Positions 52,264-62,157 of a DNA stretch of 64,000 bases are shown here, one piece after another. Positions within the stretch are counted from its first letter, which is position 1. Every line of letters begins with the position of its first letter. The notes below the pieces were generated by a model, which had not been told where the DNA came from, searched no databases, and worked only from the letters and a program-made list of their open reading frames with translations. The DNA is taken from assembly GCF_947494875.1 (NCBI RefSeq), contig NZ_CANLWM010000008.1, forward strand, positions 186,001 to 250,000, given 5' to 3'. Made by a program: the position numbers and the translations under genes. This DNA is from an uncultured Williamsia sp. (lineage in GTDB: Bacteria > Actinomycetota > Actinomycetes > Mycobacteriales > Mycobacteriaceae).

Positions 52264-52331
52264 GATCTGTCCCGACAACGCCTCCCGACGGCGATATGGC
52301 GCCGACGACGCCTCTCGGGGCCGATCTCAGC
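52259..52331. repeat. 73-bp palindromic element, copy 2
   Basis: Ends gctgagatc (52259-52267) and gatctcagc (52323-52331) form a 9-bp inverted repeat. Aligned without gaps to copy 1 (51341-51413) it is identical at about 44 of 73 positions, with shared blocks gagatctg, ccgacggc, ctctcgg and gatct. It overlaps the end of the pseudogene by five bases and stops 9 bases before the regX3 stop. Confidence 0.75.
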
Positions 52332-52340
52332 AGAACTCGG

Positions 52341-53030
52341 TCAGAACTCGAGCTTGTAACCCAGGCCGCGGACGGTGACGAGGTGCTTGGGGTTGCCCGG
52401 GTCCTCCTCGATCTTCGACCGCAGGCGCTTGACATGGACGTCGAGGGTCTTGGTGTCACCGACGTAGTCCGCACCCCACACCCGGTCGATCAACTGGCCG
52501 CGGGTGAGCACCCGGCCGGCGTTGCGCAGAAGGTACTCGAGGAGGTCGAATTCCTTGAGCGGCAACGTGATCGACGACCCACGCACCGCGACGGTGTGCC
52601 GGTCGACGTCCATCGACACCGGGCCGGCCTCGAGGAGCCCGCCGTCGTCGTCGATCTCGTCGGCGGTGTCCGAGCCGCGGCGCAACACGGCGCGGATGCG
52701 GGCGATCAGCTCGCGCGCCGAGTACGGCTTGGTGACGTAGTCGTCGGCGCCGAGCTCGAGCCCGACGACCTTGTCGATCTCGCTGTCGCGGGCGGTCACC
52801 ATGATCACCGGCACGCTCGACTTGGTCCGCAGGGCCTTGCACACCTCTGTGCCCGACGCGCCGGGCAGCATGAGGTCGAGCAGGACGATGTCGGGGGCGA
52901 CGCGGTCGAACTCGCTGAGCGCGCGGGTGCCGTCGTTGACGACGGTGGTCTCGAAACCCTCCTTGCGCAGCAGGAACGCCAGTGGGTCGGCGAGGGATTC
53001 CTCGTCTTCGACGATCAGGACGTGCGTCAC
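52341..53030 (-). CDS. regX3: Response regulator RegX3 (phosphate)
   Basis: 229 aa OmpR/PhoB-type regulator. Receiver domain with phospho-acceptor Asp52 (VLLDLMLPG), acidic pocket VEDEES (7-12), Thr in VTARDSE and Lys in VTKPYSARELIARI; the C-terminal winged helix has DLLEYLLRNAGRVLTRGQLID and RLRSKIEEDP. Phosphate-limitation regulator of mycobacteria. GTG 53030 overlaps the senX3 stop by four bases; there is no intergenic repeat of the mycobacterial MIRU type. Confidence 0.95.
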   Translation of the reverse strand: MTHVLIVEDEESLADPLAFLLRKEGFETTVVNDGTRALSEFDRVAPDIVLLDLMLPGASGTEVCKALRTKSSVPVIMVTARDSEIDKVVGLELGADDYVTKPYSARELIARIRAVLRRGSDTADEIDDDGGLLEAGPVSMDVDRHTVAVRGSSITLPLKEFDLLEYLLRNAGRVLTRGQLIDRVWGADYVGDTKTLDVHVKRLRSKIEEDPGNPKHLVTVRGLGYKLEF

Positions 53031-54487
53031 CGGTTGATTTCCTTCGTCTCGAGAACCCGGTGGTCCGGGTTCGTCCGGGGCGGATGGGTGGTGCGTGCGG
53101 GGGCGGGACGCGCGGCTGCGCGACCCGAGGGCGCCGACACCGAGGTGTCGGCGTCGGCGGGGACCCGGGCCTGCGGGATGGCCAGGGTGAAGGTGGACCC
53201 GGTGCCCGGCCGGCTCCACAGGGTGATGGCGCCGTCGTGGTTGGCCGCGACGTGCTTCACGATCGCCAGCCCGAGCCCCGTGCCGCCGGTCGCCCGCGAC
53301 CGCGCCTTGTCGACGCGGAAGAACCGCTCGAACACACGCTGCTGGTCACGCGGCGCGATGCCGATGCCGCGGTCGGTCACGGCGATCGCCACCATCGGCC
53401 GGTCGGTGGGGGTGGCGGTCGCACCGGGGACCGTCGGGACGGGCAGACGGTCGGTGATGACGCGGCGGCTCACCGACACGCGCGTGTTGGCGGGCGAGTA
53501 GGCGATCGCGTTGGCGATGAGGTTGTTCAGGGCGGTGAGCAGCAGGGTGTGGTCGCCGCGGACGACCAGCCCGCTGGGCGGGTCGGTGTCGAGGGTGATC
53601 CCCGCCGCCTCCGCGCCGACCTGCGCGCGGTGGACGGCCTCGTCGATGAGCTCGTCGACGGACACGTCGTCGACGTCGTGCAGCTTCTCCGCGCCCTGCA
53701 GCCGCGACAGCGCGATCAGCTCGTTGACCATGTTGCCCATGCGGACCGACTCGGTGATCACGCGCTCACCGAAGTGGCGGACCGCCTCGGGGTCGTCGTC
53801 CGACTCCAGCAGCGCCTCGGTGAGCAGCCCGATCGCGCCGACGGGTGTCTTCAACTCGTGGGAGACGTTCGCGACGAAGTCGCGGCGGGTGGCCTCCAGT
53901 CGCATGTTGTCGGAGTCGTCGGTGCCGTAGACGACGGCGTAGCGCTCGGTGCCGTCCGTGACGAGGCGGACAAGGCACCGCACCGCGACGGGCGGGACGA
54001 TCGCGCGAGCGGTGGAGACGAACCCGTTGACCGGCGGGGTGGGGACGAGTTCGACGTCGGCGTCCTCACCGGTCTGCAGCACGGTCGACGCCGTCCGCCA
54101 CACCTCGTCGTCCAGGAGACCGGACGACACCAGACCCAGCGCGGTCGCCCGTCCGTTGAACAGGACGACGTCGCGGTGCTCGTCGACGACGGCGACGCCG
54201 GTGTCCGCGCTCTGCACGATCATCGCGAGCAGCGCCGCCTTCGACATCCGACCGTCGACGGTCTCCATGCCGTGTTCGAGGAGCACGTCGGGACGCGCGT
54301 CGACACGCTGCTCCTCCGCGTCCTCGTCGGTGGTCACGGCCGGACCCAGGTTCGACGCCGCGCGCAGCGTCGCCGCCCGACGCGCCTCGGCCGACGACCG
54401 GCGACGTCCGAGGGTCCACCCGACGGCGGCGGCCACCACGATCAGCAGCACCGCGACCACGACGACGACCGCGAGTGCGATGCTCAC
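53027..54487 (-). CDS. senX3: Sensor histidine kinase SenX3
   Basis: 486 aa. Membrane helix at the N-terminus (residues 3-24), PAS-like region (about 90-190), H-box RRDFVANVSHELKTPVGA with His210, and a HATPase domain with N-box NNLIANAIAYS and DRGIGIAPRDQQRVFERFFRVDKARSRATGGTGLGLAIVKH. Partner of RegX3 in phosphate sensing through the Pst system. GTG 54487 (MSIALAVVVV). The pair is transcribed away from gpmA together with the small GNAT gene. Confidence 0.95.
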   Translation of the reverse strand: MSIALAVVVVVAVLLIVVAAAVGWTLGRRRSSAEARRAATLRAASNLGPAVTTDEDAEEQRVDARPDVLLEHGMETVDGRMSKAALLAMIVQSADTGVAVVDEHRDVVLFNGRATALGLVSSGLLDDEVWRTASTVLQTGEDADVELVPTPPVNGFVSTARAIVPPVAVRCLVRLVTDGTERYAVVYGTDDSDNMRLEATRRDFVANVSHELKTPVGAIGLLTEALLESDDDPEAVRHFGERVITESVRMGNMVNELIALSRLQGAEKLHDVDDVSVDELIDEAVHRAQVGAEAAGITLDTDPPSGLVVRGDHTLLLTALNNLIANAIAYSPANTRVSVSRRVITDRLPVPTVPGATATPTDRPMVAIAVTDRGIGIAPRDQQRVFERFFRVDKARSRATGGTGLGLAIVKHVAANHDGAITLWSRPGTGSTFTLAIPQARVPADADTSVSAPSGRAAARPAPARTTHPPRTNPDHRVLETKEINR

Positions 54488-54595
54488 GGAGTCGCCCCGG
54501 GGTCACCGGTGGAGCGGGTGGGGCGGGCGGACACACCGACAGGATGGACGAGGCCGGTCATCCGTAACAAGCCGGGTGTGCCCAGTTGGGACGCT

Positions 54596-54613
54596 GTTCA
54601 CCGGGATTTCGTC
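54596..54613. promoter_or_regulatory. Candidate RegX3/PHO box upstream of senX3
   Basis: GTTCACC at 54596-54602 followed 11 bases later by a weak second repeat TTTCGTC (54607-54613), reminiscent of the 11-bp direct repeats of actinobacterial PHO boxes. About 110 bases before the senX3 start. Only the first heptamer is a good match. Confidence 0.25.
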
Positions 54614-54651
54614 CACCGCACCCTTGCGGTGGGTCCAGCCCGCCGAGCAGG

Positions 54652-54951
54652 TCAGGCTGTCGCGACCATGGCGGCGTACGCCGGGTTGTCGGCGATGAAC
54701 TGCTGCACGAAGGAGCAGACGGGCACCACCTTGCGACCGCTCTGCGCGATGTCGTCGAGCACGTGTCGGACCAGTTGGCCGCCGATGCCGTGGTGCGCGT
54801 GGCGGTCGAAGACGACGGTGTGGGTGATCACGACCTGACCGTCGCGCGGTTGATAATCCACGAAACCGACGAGCTCATCGTCGACGAATGCTTCATATCG
54901 CTCCTGTGACAGCGAATGAACAACGCGTGCAATAACTGTGACGTCGGCCAT
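54652..54951 (-). CDS. Small GNAT-family N-acetyltransferase (YjdJ-like)
   Basis: 99 aa, one minimal GCN5-like domain. The acetyl-CoA loop reads HHGIGGQLVRHVLDDI, preceded by the strand ITHTVVFD and followed by VVPVCSFVQQFIADNPAYAAMV, the pattern of small YjdJ/DUF-type acetyltransferases. Substrate unknown. ATG 54951 (MADVTVIARVV) was chosen because the in-frame ATG at 54969 adds only an atypical stub. It lies between gpmA and senX3 on the same strand. Confidence 0.85.
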   Translation of the reverse strand: MADVTVIARVVHSLSQERYEAFVDDELVGFVDYQPRDGQVVITHTVVFDRHAHHGIGGQLVRHVLDDIAQSGRKVVPVCSFVQQFIADNPAYAAMVATA

Positions 54952-54998
54952 ACTCGAGGATAGCGCCACCGGCGTACCCGCGACAGGGAGTTGACCCG

Positions 54999-55742
54999 CT
55001 ACTTCGAGCCCTGCGCGGCGACGGCGGCAGCGCCCTTCGCAGCGGCCTCGGGGTCCAGGTACTCACCCTTGCGGACCGGCTTGAGGTTCTCGTCGAGGTC
55101 GTAGCGCAGCGGGTTGCCCGTGGGGATGTTGAGGCCCGCGATGTCGTCGTCGGAGATGCCCTCGAGGTACTTCACCAGCGCCCGCAGCGAGTTGCCGTGA
55201 GCAGCGATCAGTACCGTCTTGCCTGCGCGCAGGTCCTCTGCGATGACGTCGGTGAAATACGGGATCATCCGCGCGACGACGTCCTTGAGGCACTCGGTCA
55301 GCGGGACCTCGTCGAGGTCGGCGTAGCGCGGGTCGTCGCTCTGGCTGTACTCGGCGTCTTTCTCGATGGCCGGGGGCGGGACGTCGTAGCTGCGACGCCA
55401 CAGCATGAATTGCTCGTCGCCGAACTTCTCCTTGGTCGCGGCCTTGTCGAGACCCTGCAGGGCGCCGTAGTGGCGCTCGTTGATGCGCCAGTCACGGGTC
55501 ACCGGAATCCAGTGGCGGTCGGCGACGTCGAGCGCGATCTGCGCGGTCTGGATCGCGCGGCGCAGCAGCGATGTGTACAGCACGTCGGGCAGGAGATCGT
55601 GCTCGACGAGGAGCTCGCCGGCGCGCTTCGCCTCGGCGCGACCCTTGTCGGTGAGGGCGACGTCGACCCAGCCGGTGAACTGGTTCGACTCGTTCCACGT
55701 GCTCTCGCCGTGGCGCATCAGGATCAACGTGCCGGTTGCCAT
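54999..55742 (-). CDS. gpmA: 2,3-bisphosphoglycerate-dependent phosphoglycerate mutase GpmA
   Basis: 247 aa glycolytic enzyme. Phospho-His11 in [19 protein letters not shown], second His in [16 protein letters not shown], and conserved [15 protein letters not shown]. Interconverts 3- and 2-phosphoglycerate. ATG 55742 begins [14 protein letters not shown]; the upstream open frame has no RBS. Syntenic with mycobacterial gpm1 (Rv0489) next to senX3. The C-terminal [16 protein letters not shown] tail is usual for actinobacteria. Confidence 0.96.
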   Translation of the reverse strand: MATGTLILMRHGESTWNESNQFTGWVDVALTDKGRAEAKRAGELLVEHDLLPDVLYTSLLRRAIQTAQIALDVADRHWIPVTRDWRINERHYGALQGLDKAATKEKFGDEQFMLWRRSYDVPPPAIEKDAEYSQSDDPRYADLDEVPLTECLKDVVARMIPYFTDVIAEDLRAGKTVLIAAHGNSLRALVKYLEGISDDDIAGLNIPTGNPLRYDLDENLKPVRKGEYLDPEAAAKGAAAVAAQGSK

Positions 55743-55793
55743 GCGCGACAGTGTTTCATACGTCACCCTCCCAGGAATTGCTTGCACTACGCC

Positions 55794-55816
55794 ATTACGT
55801 GCATCATGCAAGTAAT
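55794..55816. promoter_or_regulatory. 23-bp near-perfect palindrome over the MFS gene start
   Basis: Arms attacgtgcat (55794-55804) and atgcaagtaat (55806-55816) around a central c; only one position is mismatched. It covers both candidate ATGs of the MFS gene and would block transcription or initiation if bound. Another half site ttgca lies at 55782-55786. Confidence 0.7.
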
Positions 55817-57374
55817 GAGTACCTTGCGGCTTCAGCCCTCTCGCACGCCCTCACCGACGATCCTCATCGCGGTGCTGTGCTTCGGCGGGCTCCTCGCCTC
55901 CTACATGCAGACGCTGGTGGTCCCGATCGTCGGACTGCTGCCGACGTACCTGCACACCTCCGCCGACAACGCGTCCTGGGTGATCACCTCGACGCTGCTG
56001 GCCGCCGCGGTCGTCATGCCGATCGCCGGCCGTATCGCCGACATGTTCGGCAAGCGGTCGGTGATCCTCGCGAGCATCGCCCTGATGGTTGCCGGATCGG
56101 CCGTCAGCGCGCTGTTCGACTCGCTCATCCCGGTGATCGTCGGACGCGGCCTGCAGGGGCTGGCGATGGGCGTCATCCCCGTCGGCATCAGCCTGCTGCG
56201 CGACGAGCTGCCCCCGGCCCGGATCCCGGGCGCGATCGCCACGATGAGCGCGACGCTGGGCGTGGGCGGCGCGATCGGCCTGCCGATCGCCGCGTGGATC
56301 TCGCAGAACTACAGCTGGCACGTGCTGTTCTGGACGTCGGCCGCGCTGGGAGCTGTCGTCTTCCTTCTGGTGCTGACCCTGATCCGCGAGTCCCCCGCCC
56401 GCTCGGGAGGCACGTTCGACGGGATCGGCGCGCTCGGCCTGACCGTCGCGCTCGTCTGCCTGCTGTTGGCGCTGAGCAAGGGCCGCTCGTGGGGATGGAC
56501 CAGCGCGCTCACCCTCGGGCTGACCGCCGCCGGCCTCGTGGTGTTCGCCGTCTGGGTCGTCTACGAGCTGCGCACCAGCTCCCCGATGGTCAACATCCGC
56601 ACCTCGATCATCCCGCGCGTCGCCATCACGAACGCCGTGTCGATCGTGATCGGCTTCGCGCTGATGGGCATCAGCCTCGCGGCGCCGCAGCTGCTGCAGC
56701 TGCCGCACATCCCGCGCGTTCTCGACTACGGCATGGGCCAGAGCATCATCGAGGCCGGCCTGTGGATGGCTCCCGGCGGACTGATGATGATGTTCCTGTC
56801 GCCGGTCTCCGCGCGACTGAACGTGACCATCGGGCCGAAGTTCACCCTGATGATCGGCACCCTGGTCATCGGCGCCGGCTACGCGCTGGCGATCGCCTTC
56901 GCCGCGTCGCCGTGGGAGGTCGCGCTGGCGGTCATCGTGACGAGCTCGGGCGTCGGCATCGCCTACTCGGCCATGCCGTCGCTGATCATGTCGGCGGTGC
57001 CGCTGAGCGAGACCGCGTCGGCGAACGGCCTGAACTCGTTGATGCGGTCGGTCGGCACCTCGATCGCGTCGGCGTTGCTCGCGACGATCCTGGCCAGCTC
57101 GACGGTGAGCGTCGGCACCACTGCAGTCCCCGACCGGTCGGCCTTCCAGATGGTCTTCATCATCGGCGCGATCGCGTCGCTGGTCGCCGCGGCGCTGATC
57201 CTGCTCATCCCCGGCGACGCGAAGAAGAACCTGCCGGGTGAGCAGCCCGTCGACCTGCCCGAGAACAAGGACCGCCCGGACGAGTCGATCGCCGAGGAGA
57301 TCCTCGACGGGGAACTCCGCACCGACGGCACCCCGGAGCCCGGTCGTCACCGGGCCCCCGCCGGCCGCGCCTGA
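55815..57374 (+). CDS. MFS drug/solute exporter (DHA2-like, 14-TM type)
   Basis: 519 aa. Membrane segments begin at [25 protein letters not shown]; motif [15 protein letters not shown] and motif C-like [48 protein letters not shown] are clear (DHA2/EmrB type). A long acidic C-terminal tail follows (about 455-519). Probably a proton-driven efflux pump; substrate unknown. ATG 55815 or 55806 start the gene, both inside a 23-bp palindrome; there is no good Shine-Dalgarno. Divergent from gpmA. Confidence 0.9.
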   Translation: MSTLRLQPSRTPSPTILIAVLCFGGLLASYMQTLVVPIVGLLPTYLHTSADNASWVITSTLLAAAVVMPIAGRIADMFGKRSVILASIALMVAGSAVSALFDSLIPVIVGRGLQGLAMGVIPVGISLLRDELPPARIPGAIATMSATLGVGGAIGLPIAAWISQNYSWHVLFWTSAALGAVVFLLVLTLIRESPARSGGTFDGIGALGLTVALVCLLLALSKGRSWGWTSALTLGLTAAGLVVFAVWVVYELRTSSPMVNIRTSIIPRVAITNAVSIVIGFALMGISLAAPQLLQLPHIPRVLDYGMGQSIIEAGLWMAPGGLMMMFLSPVSARLNVTIGPKFTLMIGTLVIGAGYALAIAFAASPWEVALAVIVTSSGVGIAYSAMPSLIMSAVPLSETASANGLNSLMRSVGTSIASALLATILASSTVSVGTTAVPDRSAFQMVFIIGAIASLVAAALILLIPGDAKKNLPGEQPVDLPENKDRPDESIAEEILDGELRTDGTPEPGRHRAPAGRA

Positions 57375-57399
57375 CGGCGGTTTCCGCCCACTGTGCCGA

Positions 57400-57433
57400 A
57401 ACGCCCGCTCCCGGATTCCCGGGAGCGGGCGTT
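57400..57433. terminator. Bidirectional terminator between the MFS pump and the acyl-CoA ligase
   Basis: 15-bp stem aacgcccgctcccgg (57400-57414) / ccgggagcgggcgtt (57419-57433), 4-nt loop, between convergent genes. Confidence 0.9.
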
Positions 57434-57450
57434 CGTCGTCGTGCGGGGCG

Positions 57451-59067
57451 TCAGGCCTTGGCGCGGAGGTCCTTGCGGAGGATCTTGCCCGCGGCCGACT
57501 TGGGCACGGCCTCGATGAACTCGACCTGGCGGACCTTCTTGTAGGGCGCCACCTTGTCGGCGACGAAGGCCATCACCTCGTCCTCGGTGATCTGCGCGTC
57601 GGGCTGCTTCACGACGAACGCCTTCGGCACCTCCTCGCCCGACTCGGCGTCGGTCACACCGATCACCGCGGCGTCGGCGATCTGCGGGTGGCTCAGCAGC
57701 AACGCCTCCAGCTCCGCCGGCGGCACCTGGTAGCCCTTGTACTTGATGAGTTCCTTGAGCCGGTCGACGATGAACACGCAGCCGGTCGGGTCGACCTGGG
57801 CGAGGTCACCGGTGTGCAGGAACCCGTCCGCGTCGATGGTCTCCGCGGTGGCGGCGTCGTTGTTCAGGTAGCCCGCCATCACGTTGGGGCCCTTGAACCA
57901 CAGCTCGCCGGTCTCGCTCAGACCCTCGCTGGGCAGCCCGATCTCCTCCCCCGTCGCCGGGTCGACGAGCTTGCTCTCCGCGTTCGGCACGGTCCATCCC
58001 GACGAACTCAACTCGGCCTCACCGCCGGCGATGGCCTTGCCGCCGTCGAACGGGATGACGTGGCTGACCGGGCTGAGCTCACTCATGCCGTAGCCCTGCA
58101 CCATGTGGCAGCCGATCCGCTTCTCGACGGCGTGACCCAGCTCGGCGTCGAGCGGCGCCGCACCCGACATCACCGTGTGCAGCGACGACAGGTCGTACTC
58201 GTCGACGAGGGGGTGCTTGGCGAGCGCGACCGCGACGGGCGGGGCGATGAAGCCGTAGGTGCACTTCTCGGTGGCGATGTTGTCGAGGAACTCCGGCAGG
58301 TCGAACTTCGGCATGATCACCAGGCTCGCCCGGGCGTGAAGCGCCGCGTTCAGCAGCACCGTCATGCCGTAGATGTGGAAGAACGGCAACACCGCGAGGA
58401 TCACGTCCTCGGGCTGCATGCCCTGCAGCGGCCGGATCTGACACACGTTGGCGACGAGGTTGCGGTGGGTCAGCATGACGCCCTTGGGGTTCGCCGTCGT
58501 CCCCGAGCTGTAGGGCAGAACCGCGATGTGGGTCGACGGGTCGAACGACACGTCCGGCGCCGGCGCGTTCGCACCGAGCAGGTCGGCGGCGTTCGGATGA
58601 CCGGAGGCGGCCTCGCCCTCCCCGTCGAGGATGATCAGCCGATCCTTCGACAACCCGAGCTGTTCGACGGCGGCCTTGGCCCCCTCGGCGAGCACGTTCA
58701 CCGTCACAAGCATCGACGCCTTGGCGTCGGTCAGCTGCTTGGCGATGTCGTTCGGGGTGAACAGCGCGTTGATGGTCGTCGCCGTGGCACCCGAGCGCAG
58801 GATCCCGTGGAATGCGATCGCGAACGCCGACGAGTTCGGCGACAGCAACCCGACGACGTCGCCGACCGCGATGCCGCGGGCGGCCAACGCCCCGGCGAAC
58901 GCGTCGACCCGCGCGATCAGGTCGCGGTAGGTGGTCGTCGCCTTCTCCGGCTTGGTGTCGACGAGGGCCGGCCGGTCGAGGTCGGCCTCGTCGATGCCGC
59001 CGAAGAGATAGTCGTAGACGCTCGAATCGGGGATCGTGACGTCGGGGTGCGGACTCGCGAAGGTCAT
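57451..59067 (-). CDS. 4-coumarate-CoA-ligase-like acyl-CoA synthetase (AMP-binding)
   Basis: 538 aa ANL-superfamily enzyme. P-loop LPYSSGTTANPKGVMLTHRN, motif YGMSELSPVSHV, the hinge GDLAQVDPTGCVFIVDRLKELIKYKGYQVPPAELE and the catalytic lysine in KSAAGKILRKDLR are all intact. It activates a carboxylic acid to its CoA thioester; the family favours aromatic or medium/long-chain acids. ATG 59067. Followed by a terminator. Its neighbour in M. tuberculosis is different, so it may be a local insertion. Confidence 0.92.
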   Translation of the reverse strand: MTFASPHPDVTIPDSSVYDYLFGGIDEADLDRPALVDTKPEKATTTYRDLIARVDAFAGALAARGIAVGDVVGLLSPNSSAFAIAFHGILRSGATATTINALFTPNDIAKQLTDAKASMLVTVNVLAEGAKAAVEQLGLSKDRLIILDGEGEAASGHPNAADLLGANAPAPDVSFDPSTHIAVLPYSSGTTANPKGVMLTHRNLVANVCQIRPLQGMQPEDVILAVLPFFHIYGMTVLLNAALHARASLVIMPKFDLPEFLDNIATEKCTYGFIAPPVAVALAKHPLVDEYDLSSLHTVMSGAAPLDAELGHAVEKRIGCHMVQGYGMSELSPVSHVIPFDGGKAIAGGEAELSSSGWTVPNAESKLVDPATGEEIGLPSEGLSETGELWFKGPNVMAGYLNNDAATAETIDADGFLHTGDLAQVDPTGCVFIVDRLKELIKYKGYQVPPAELEALLLSHPQIADAAVIGVTDAESGEEVPKAFVVKQPDAQITEDEVMAFVADKVAPYKKVRQVEFIEAVPKSAAGKILRKDLRAKA

Positions 59068-59120
59068 GGCGAAACCCTAACAACGCCCGGTGGCGTGACG
59101 AGGGCGTTCTTCGACGACTC

Positions 59121-59786
59121 TCAGCTGTCCGATTCGTCCGGGTCGACGGCACGGCCCGAGGGCGGCGGATCACCCTGTGCCAGAGCGGTCACCGACTGCT
59201 CTGGCGCGCTGTCGGCGGGCCCGATGGTCGGGAGGTTCTCCTTGTCGATCAGGTGCTCGAACGCGAGCAGGTTCCGCAGCGACTCCCCGCGCGACACCCG
59301 CCACGCCCACTCGCGTCGGATCGAGGTGTAGAAGCCGATCTCCAACAGCGTGTTGAAGTCACCGTCGGCGGCCTCGAGCACCTGCCCGAGCACGCGGTCG
59401 AGCTCGCCGGGACTCACCGACTCCGCCGACATCCGGCCGACGAGGTAGATGTCGCCGATGTTGTCGATCGTGTACGCGACGCCATAGAGACGGCGGTTGC
59501 GCTTGAGCAGGAACTTGTAGACGCCCTCGTGGTTCTCGTCGGGGCGGCGGCAGACGAACGCCTCGAGGCGCACGCCGGGCTTGCCGACGGTGAGCAGCAC
59601 GGTCGTCTTGAGCTTCCGCTCACCGGGCAGCTCGATGACGATGTGCTCCGTGTCCGAGCCACCGGTCTGCTTGAGCGCGAACTCGATCCCGCGCTCGTCG
59701 AGCGCTTTCTGGATCGCATCGGACTGTTCGACGATGCGCGGGGGGCGCCGCGTGCCGTGCAGGTGCGGATCGACCGACTGGGTCAT
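59121..59786 (-). CDS. YbjN-domain protein (Rv0487-like)
   Basis: 221 aa. The YbjN fold is seen as two-repeat sequence around LKTTVLLTVGKPGVRLEAFVCRRPDENHEGVYKFLLKRNRRLYGVAYTIDNIGDIYLVGRM (positions given in part) and a C-terminal helix FNTLLEIGFYTSIRREWAWR. Such proteins resemble type III secretion chaperones; role unknown. ATG 59786 has GAGGAG seven bases upstream. Adjacent to mshA as in M. tuberculosis. Confidence 0.88.
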   Translation of the reverse strand: MTQSVDPHLHGTRRPPRIVEQSDAIQKALDERGIEFALKQTGGSDTEHIVIELPGERKLKTTVLLTVGKPGVRLEAFVCRRPDENHEGVYKFLLKRNRRLYGVAYTIDNIGDIYLVGRMSAESVSPGELDRVLGQVLEAADGDFNTLLEIGFYTSIRREWAWRVSRGESLRNLLAFEHLIDKENLPTIGPADSAPEQSVTALAQGDPPPSGRAVDPDESDS

Positions 59787-59839
59787 GCCGTGCTCCTCTG
59801 GTGGTCGTCGAGTGACGTCGTGATGTGCAGCGACGAGAG

Positions 59840-61198
59840 TCAGGCGCGGATTCCCGCGCGGCGCCGAGTCCACCGGCGCGGACGTGCCGGTGCACCCACC
59901 GGCGCCGCGGATCGGGCACTGCGGGCAGCGTCCAGGCCGCGCTGTGCAGCTGCGTAGTCGGTGACGGCGCGGTGGTAGCTGTCGAGCAGGTGATCGGCGG
60001 TCGCCGACCACGAGAACCGGCGGGCGTGCGCGGCGGCGGCCTCCCCCATCCGGGTCAACGTATCCGGCGACGCGAGCGTGGCCTCGACGGCCGCGGTCCA
60101 GCGCTCGACGTCGTGGCCGGCGACAAGGGTCCCGGTGACACCGTCGTCGACGGCGACGCCCAACCCACCGACGTCGGCGGCGACGACCGGCACGCCGCTC
60201 GCCTGCGCCTCGACGGCGACGAGCCCGAAGCTCTCCGAGTAGCTCGGGACACCGACGAGATCCGACGCACGGTAGACCTGCGCGAGCCGACCCGGCGGTT
60301 GCGGCGGGAGGAACGTGACCGACTGTGCGACACCGAGTTCGCGCGCGAGATCGATGAGTGCAGTCGGCCGCGCCAGTCCGGATCCCGACGGCCCGCCGAC
60401 CACGAGCAGTCGCAGGCGCCGTCGTCCGTCGCGGATGAGCGGGGCCACCGCACGCAGCAGCACGTCGGGCGCCTTGAGCGGCTGGATGCGGCCGACGAAG
60501 GTCACGATCGTCTCGTCGTCGGCGAGATCGACACCGAGCGAACGCAGCTCGGCTCTGGCCTGAGCACGCGACCCGGGGCGGTAGACGTCGAGGTCGACAC
60601 CGGGTGTCGCGACATCGACCCGACCGGGGTCGGCGTGGTGGATCGAGATCAGTTGGCGCGCTTCGGCGTCGGTGTTCGCGACGAGACGGTCGGCCTCGTC
60701 GACGACCTGCTGCTCGCCGACCTGCCGCAGCATCGGCTCGGGTTCGTCACCGGCGGCGAGCGAGGCGTTCTTCACCGCGGCCAGGGTGTGCGCCGTGTGG
60801 ACGAGAGGGACGCGCCACCGGTCGCGCGCCAGCCATCCCACCTGTCCCGAGAGCCAGTAGTGCGAGTGCACCAGGTCGTAATGGCCCGGCGGGTGCAGCG
60901 CCTCGGCGCGAAGCACACCCGCGGCGAAGGCGCAGAGCTGCGTCGGGAGATCGCGCTTGTCGAGCCCTTCGAACGGTCCGGCCACGACATTCCGCACGGT
61001 GATCCCGTCGGCGGCGTGGACCACCGGTTCGTCCGACGACGACGTGGCCCGGGTGAAGATCTCGACCTCGACCCCGCGGCGGGCGAGCTCGCGGGCGGTC
61101 TGCCAGACATAGACGTTCATCCCGCCGGCGTCTCCTGTCCCCGGCTGGGCGAGGGGCGAGGTGTGCACCGACAGGACGGCGACGCGGCGCAGCGTCAT
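59840..61198 (-). CDS. mshA: D-inositol-3-phosphate glycosyltransferase MshA
   Basis: 452 aa GT4 glycosyltransferase, first step of mycothiol synthesis (GlcNAc from UDP-GlcNAc to 1L-myo-inositol 1-phosphate). Signatures: [63 protein letters not shown], and [23 protein letters not shown]. Mycothiol is the main actinobacterial thiol. ATG 61198 overlaps the upstream hydrolase stop by four bases. Syntenic with Rv0486. Confidence 0.95.
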   Translation of the reverse strand: MTLRRVAVLSVHTSPLAQPGTGDAGGMNVYVWQTARELARRGVEVEIFTRATSSSDEPVVHAADGITVRNVVAGPFEGLDKRDLPTQLCAFAAGVLRAEALHPPGHYDLVHSHYWLSGQVGWLARDRWRVPLVHTAHTLAAVKNASLAAGDEPEPMLRQVGEQQVVDEADRLVANTDAEARQLISIHHADPGRVDVATPGVDLDVYRPGSRAQARAELRSLGVDLADDETIVTFVGRIQPLKAPDVLLRAVAPLIRDGRRRLRLLVVGGPSGSGLARPTALIDLARELGVAQSVTFLPPQPPGRLAQVYRASDLVGVPSYSESFGLVAVEAQASGVPVVAADVGGLGVAVDDGVTGTLVAGHDVERWTAAVEATLASPDTLTRMGEAAAAHARRFSWSATADHLLDSYHRAVTDYAAAQRGLDAARSARSAAPVGAPARPRRWTRRRAGIRA

Positions 61199-62157
61199 CG
61201 CGCACCTCCCGCGGTGGCGACCGACACCGATCGCGCGACGAGTCGGTCGACCGCACCGGCGAACCGGGCCGGGTTCTCGACGAACGGTGCGTGTCCTGCG
61301 CCCTCCCACAGGTCGACGTCGACGTCGCCCGGCAGGAGGGTCGCCGCGTGGCGGGCGGCACTCACGTCGACGACGGCGTCGTCGGTGCCGTGCAGCACCA
61401 GGACCGGCATCCGCAGGGTCGGCAGGAGGTCGTCGTGCGAGGCGGTACGGGCGAACAGACCCGCGCGGGCGGCGGGACGGGTCGAGAGCGAGGCACCGAA
61501 GAGGAACTGCGACTGCGCGCCGAGATCGGCGCGATGGGCCGGCACCAGCGCGTCCCCGAAGGACGACAGCGCGCGGATCGCCGTGCGCGGATCGTCGGAG
61601 TACGCATCGGGCAGGGCAGTCCGCATCGCGGTCCCGACCCGACCGCCGCGCTCGCCGCGTCCCAGCGAGGTGATGGCCCCGACCAGACCGACGCCGACCA
61701 CGGGCGGCCCGTCGGATCTGCCCTCGGCGCGGGAGGCGAGGAGGTCGCAGATCACGAGCCCGCCGTAGCTCCACCCGACCGCCACGACACCCTCGTCGCC
61801 GCACTCGGTCGCGAGCACGGCCTCGATGTCGCCGACGAGCAGATCGGCCGAGAAACCCTGCCCGGGATCGTCCAAGACCGCGGGCATGCCGGAGGCGCCG
61901 TGACCGCGCAGGTCGACGGCGATCACCCGGTGACGTGTGGCGAGGTCGGCCAGCAGATGAGCGCCCCAACTGCCGCCGTTCTGCGCCCACCCGTGGATCA
62001 GCAGGAGCGCGGGCGCCGCGGTGTCGCGGTCGCCCCACACGCGGTAGGCGACGGTGACGCCGTCGAGGCCGGTCACCGACCTGACACTCGTCGCCACCGG
62101 ACCCCCGTCGGCCGTCGACACCGGACCGCCCGCGGTCGTGGGCTGCACCCTGGACAT
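61195..62157 (-). CDS. Alpha/beta hydrolase, translationally coupled to mshA
   Basis: 320 aa. Fold signatures [14 protein letters not shown] (oxyanion region), DLRGHGASG, nucleophile elbow GWSYGG (GxSxG), acid in HGTDDAVV and His in GAGHAPF, so the Ser-Asp-His triad is complete. Substrate unknown; C-C hydrolases and esterases share this pattern. ATG 62157 ([11 protein letters not shown]). The four-base overlap with mshA suggests co-expression; a role in mycothiol metabolism is only inferred. Confidence 0.88.
   Translation of the reverse strand: MSRVQPTTAGGPVSTADGGPVATSVRSVTGLDGVTVAYRVWGDRDTAAPALLLIHGWAQNGGSWGAHLLADLATRHRVIAVDLRGHGASGMPAVLDDPGQGFSADLLVGDIEAVLATECGDEGVVAVGWSYGGLVICDLLASRAEGRSDGPPVVGVGLVGAITSLGRGERGGRVGTAMRTALPDAYSDDPRTAIRALSSFGDALVPAHRADLGAQSQFLFGASLSTRPAARAGLFARTASHDDLLPTLRMPVLVLHGTDDAVVDVSAARHAATLLPGDVDVDLWEGAGHAPFVENPARFAGAVDRLVARSVSVATAGGAR

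Noticed and set aside
57238-59331. 697-codon plus-strand frame opposite the acyl-CoA ligase
   Set aside because: Shadow of an intact AMP-binding enzyme; repetitive Arg/Gly/Val composition.
59825-61768. 647-codon plus-strand frame opposite mshA and the hydrolase
   Set aside because: Antisense of mshA, which carries all GT4 motifs.
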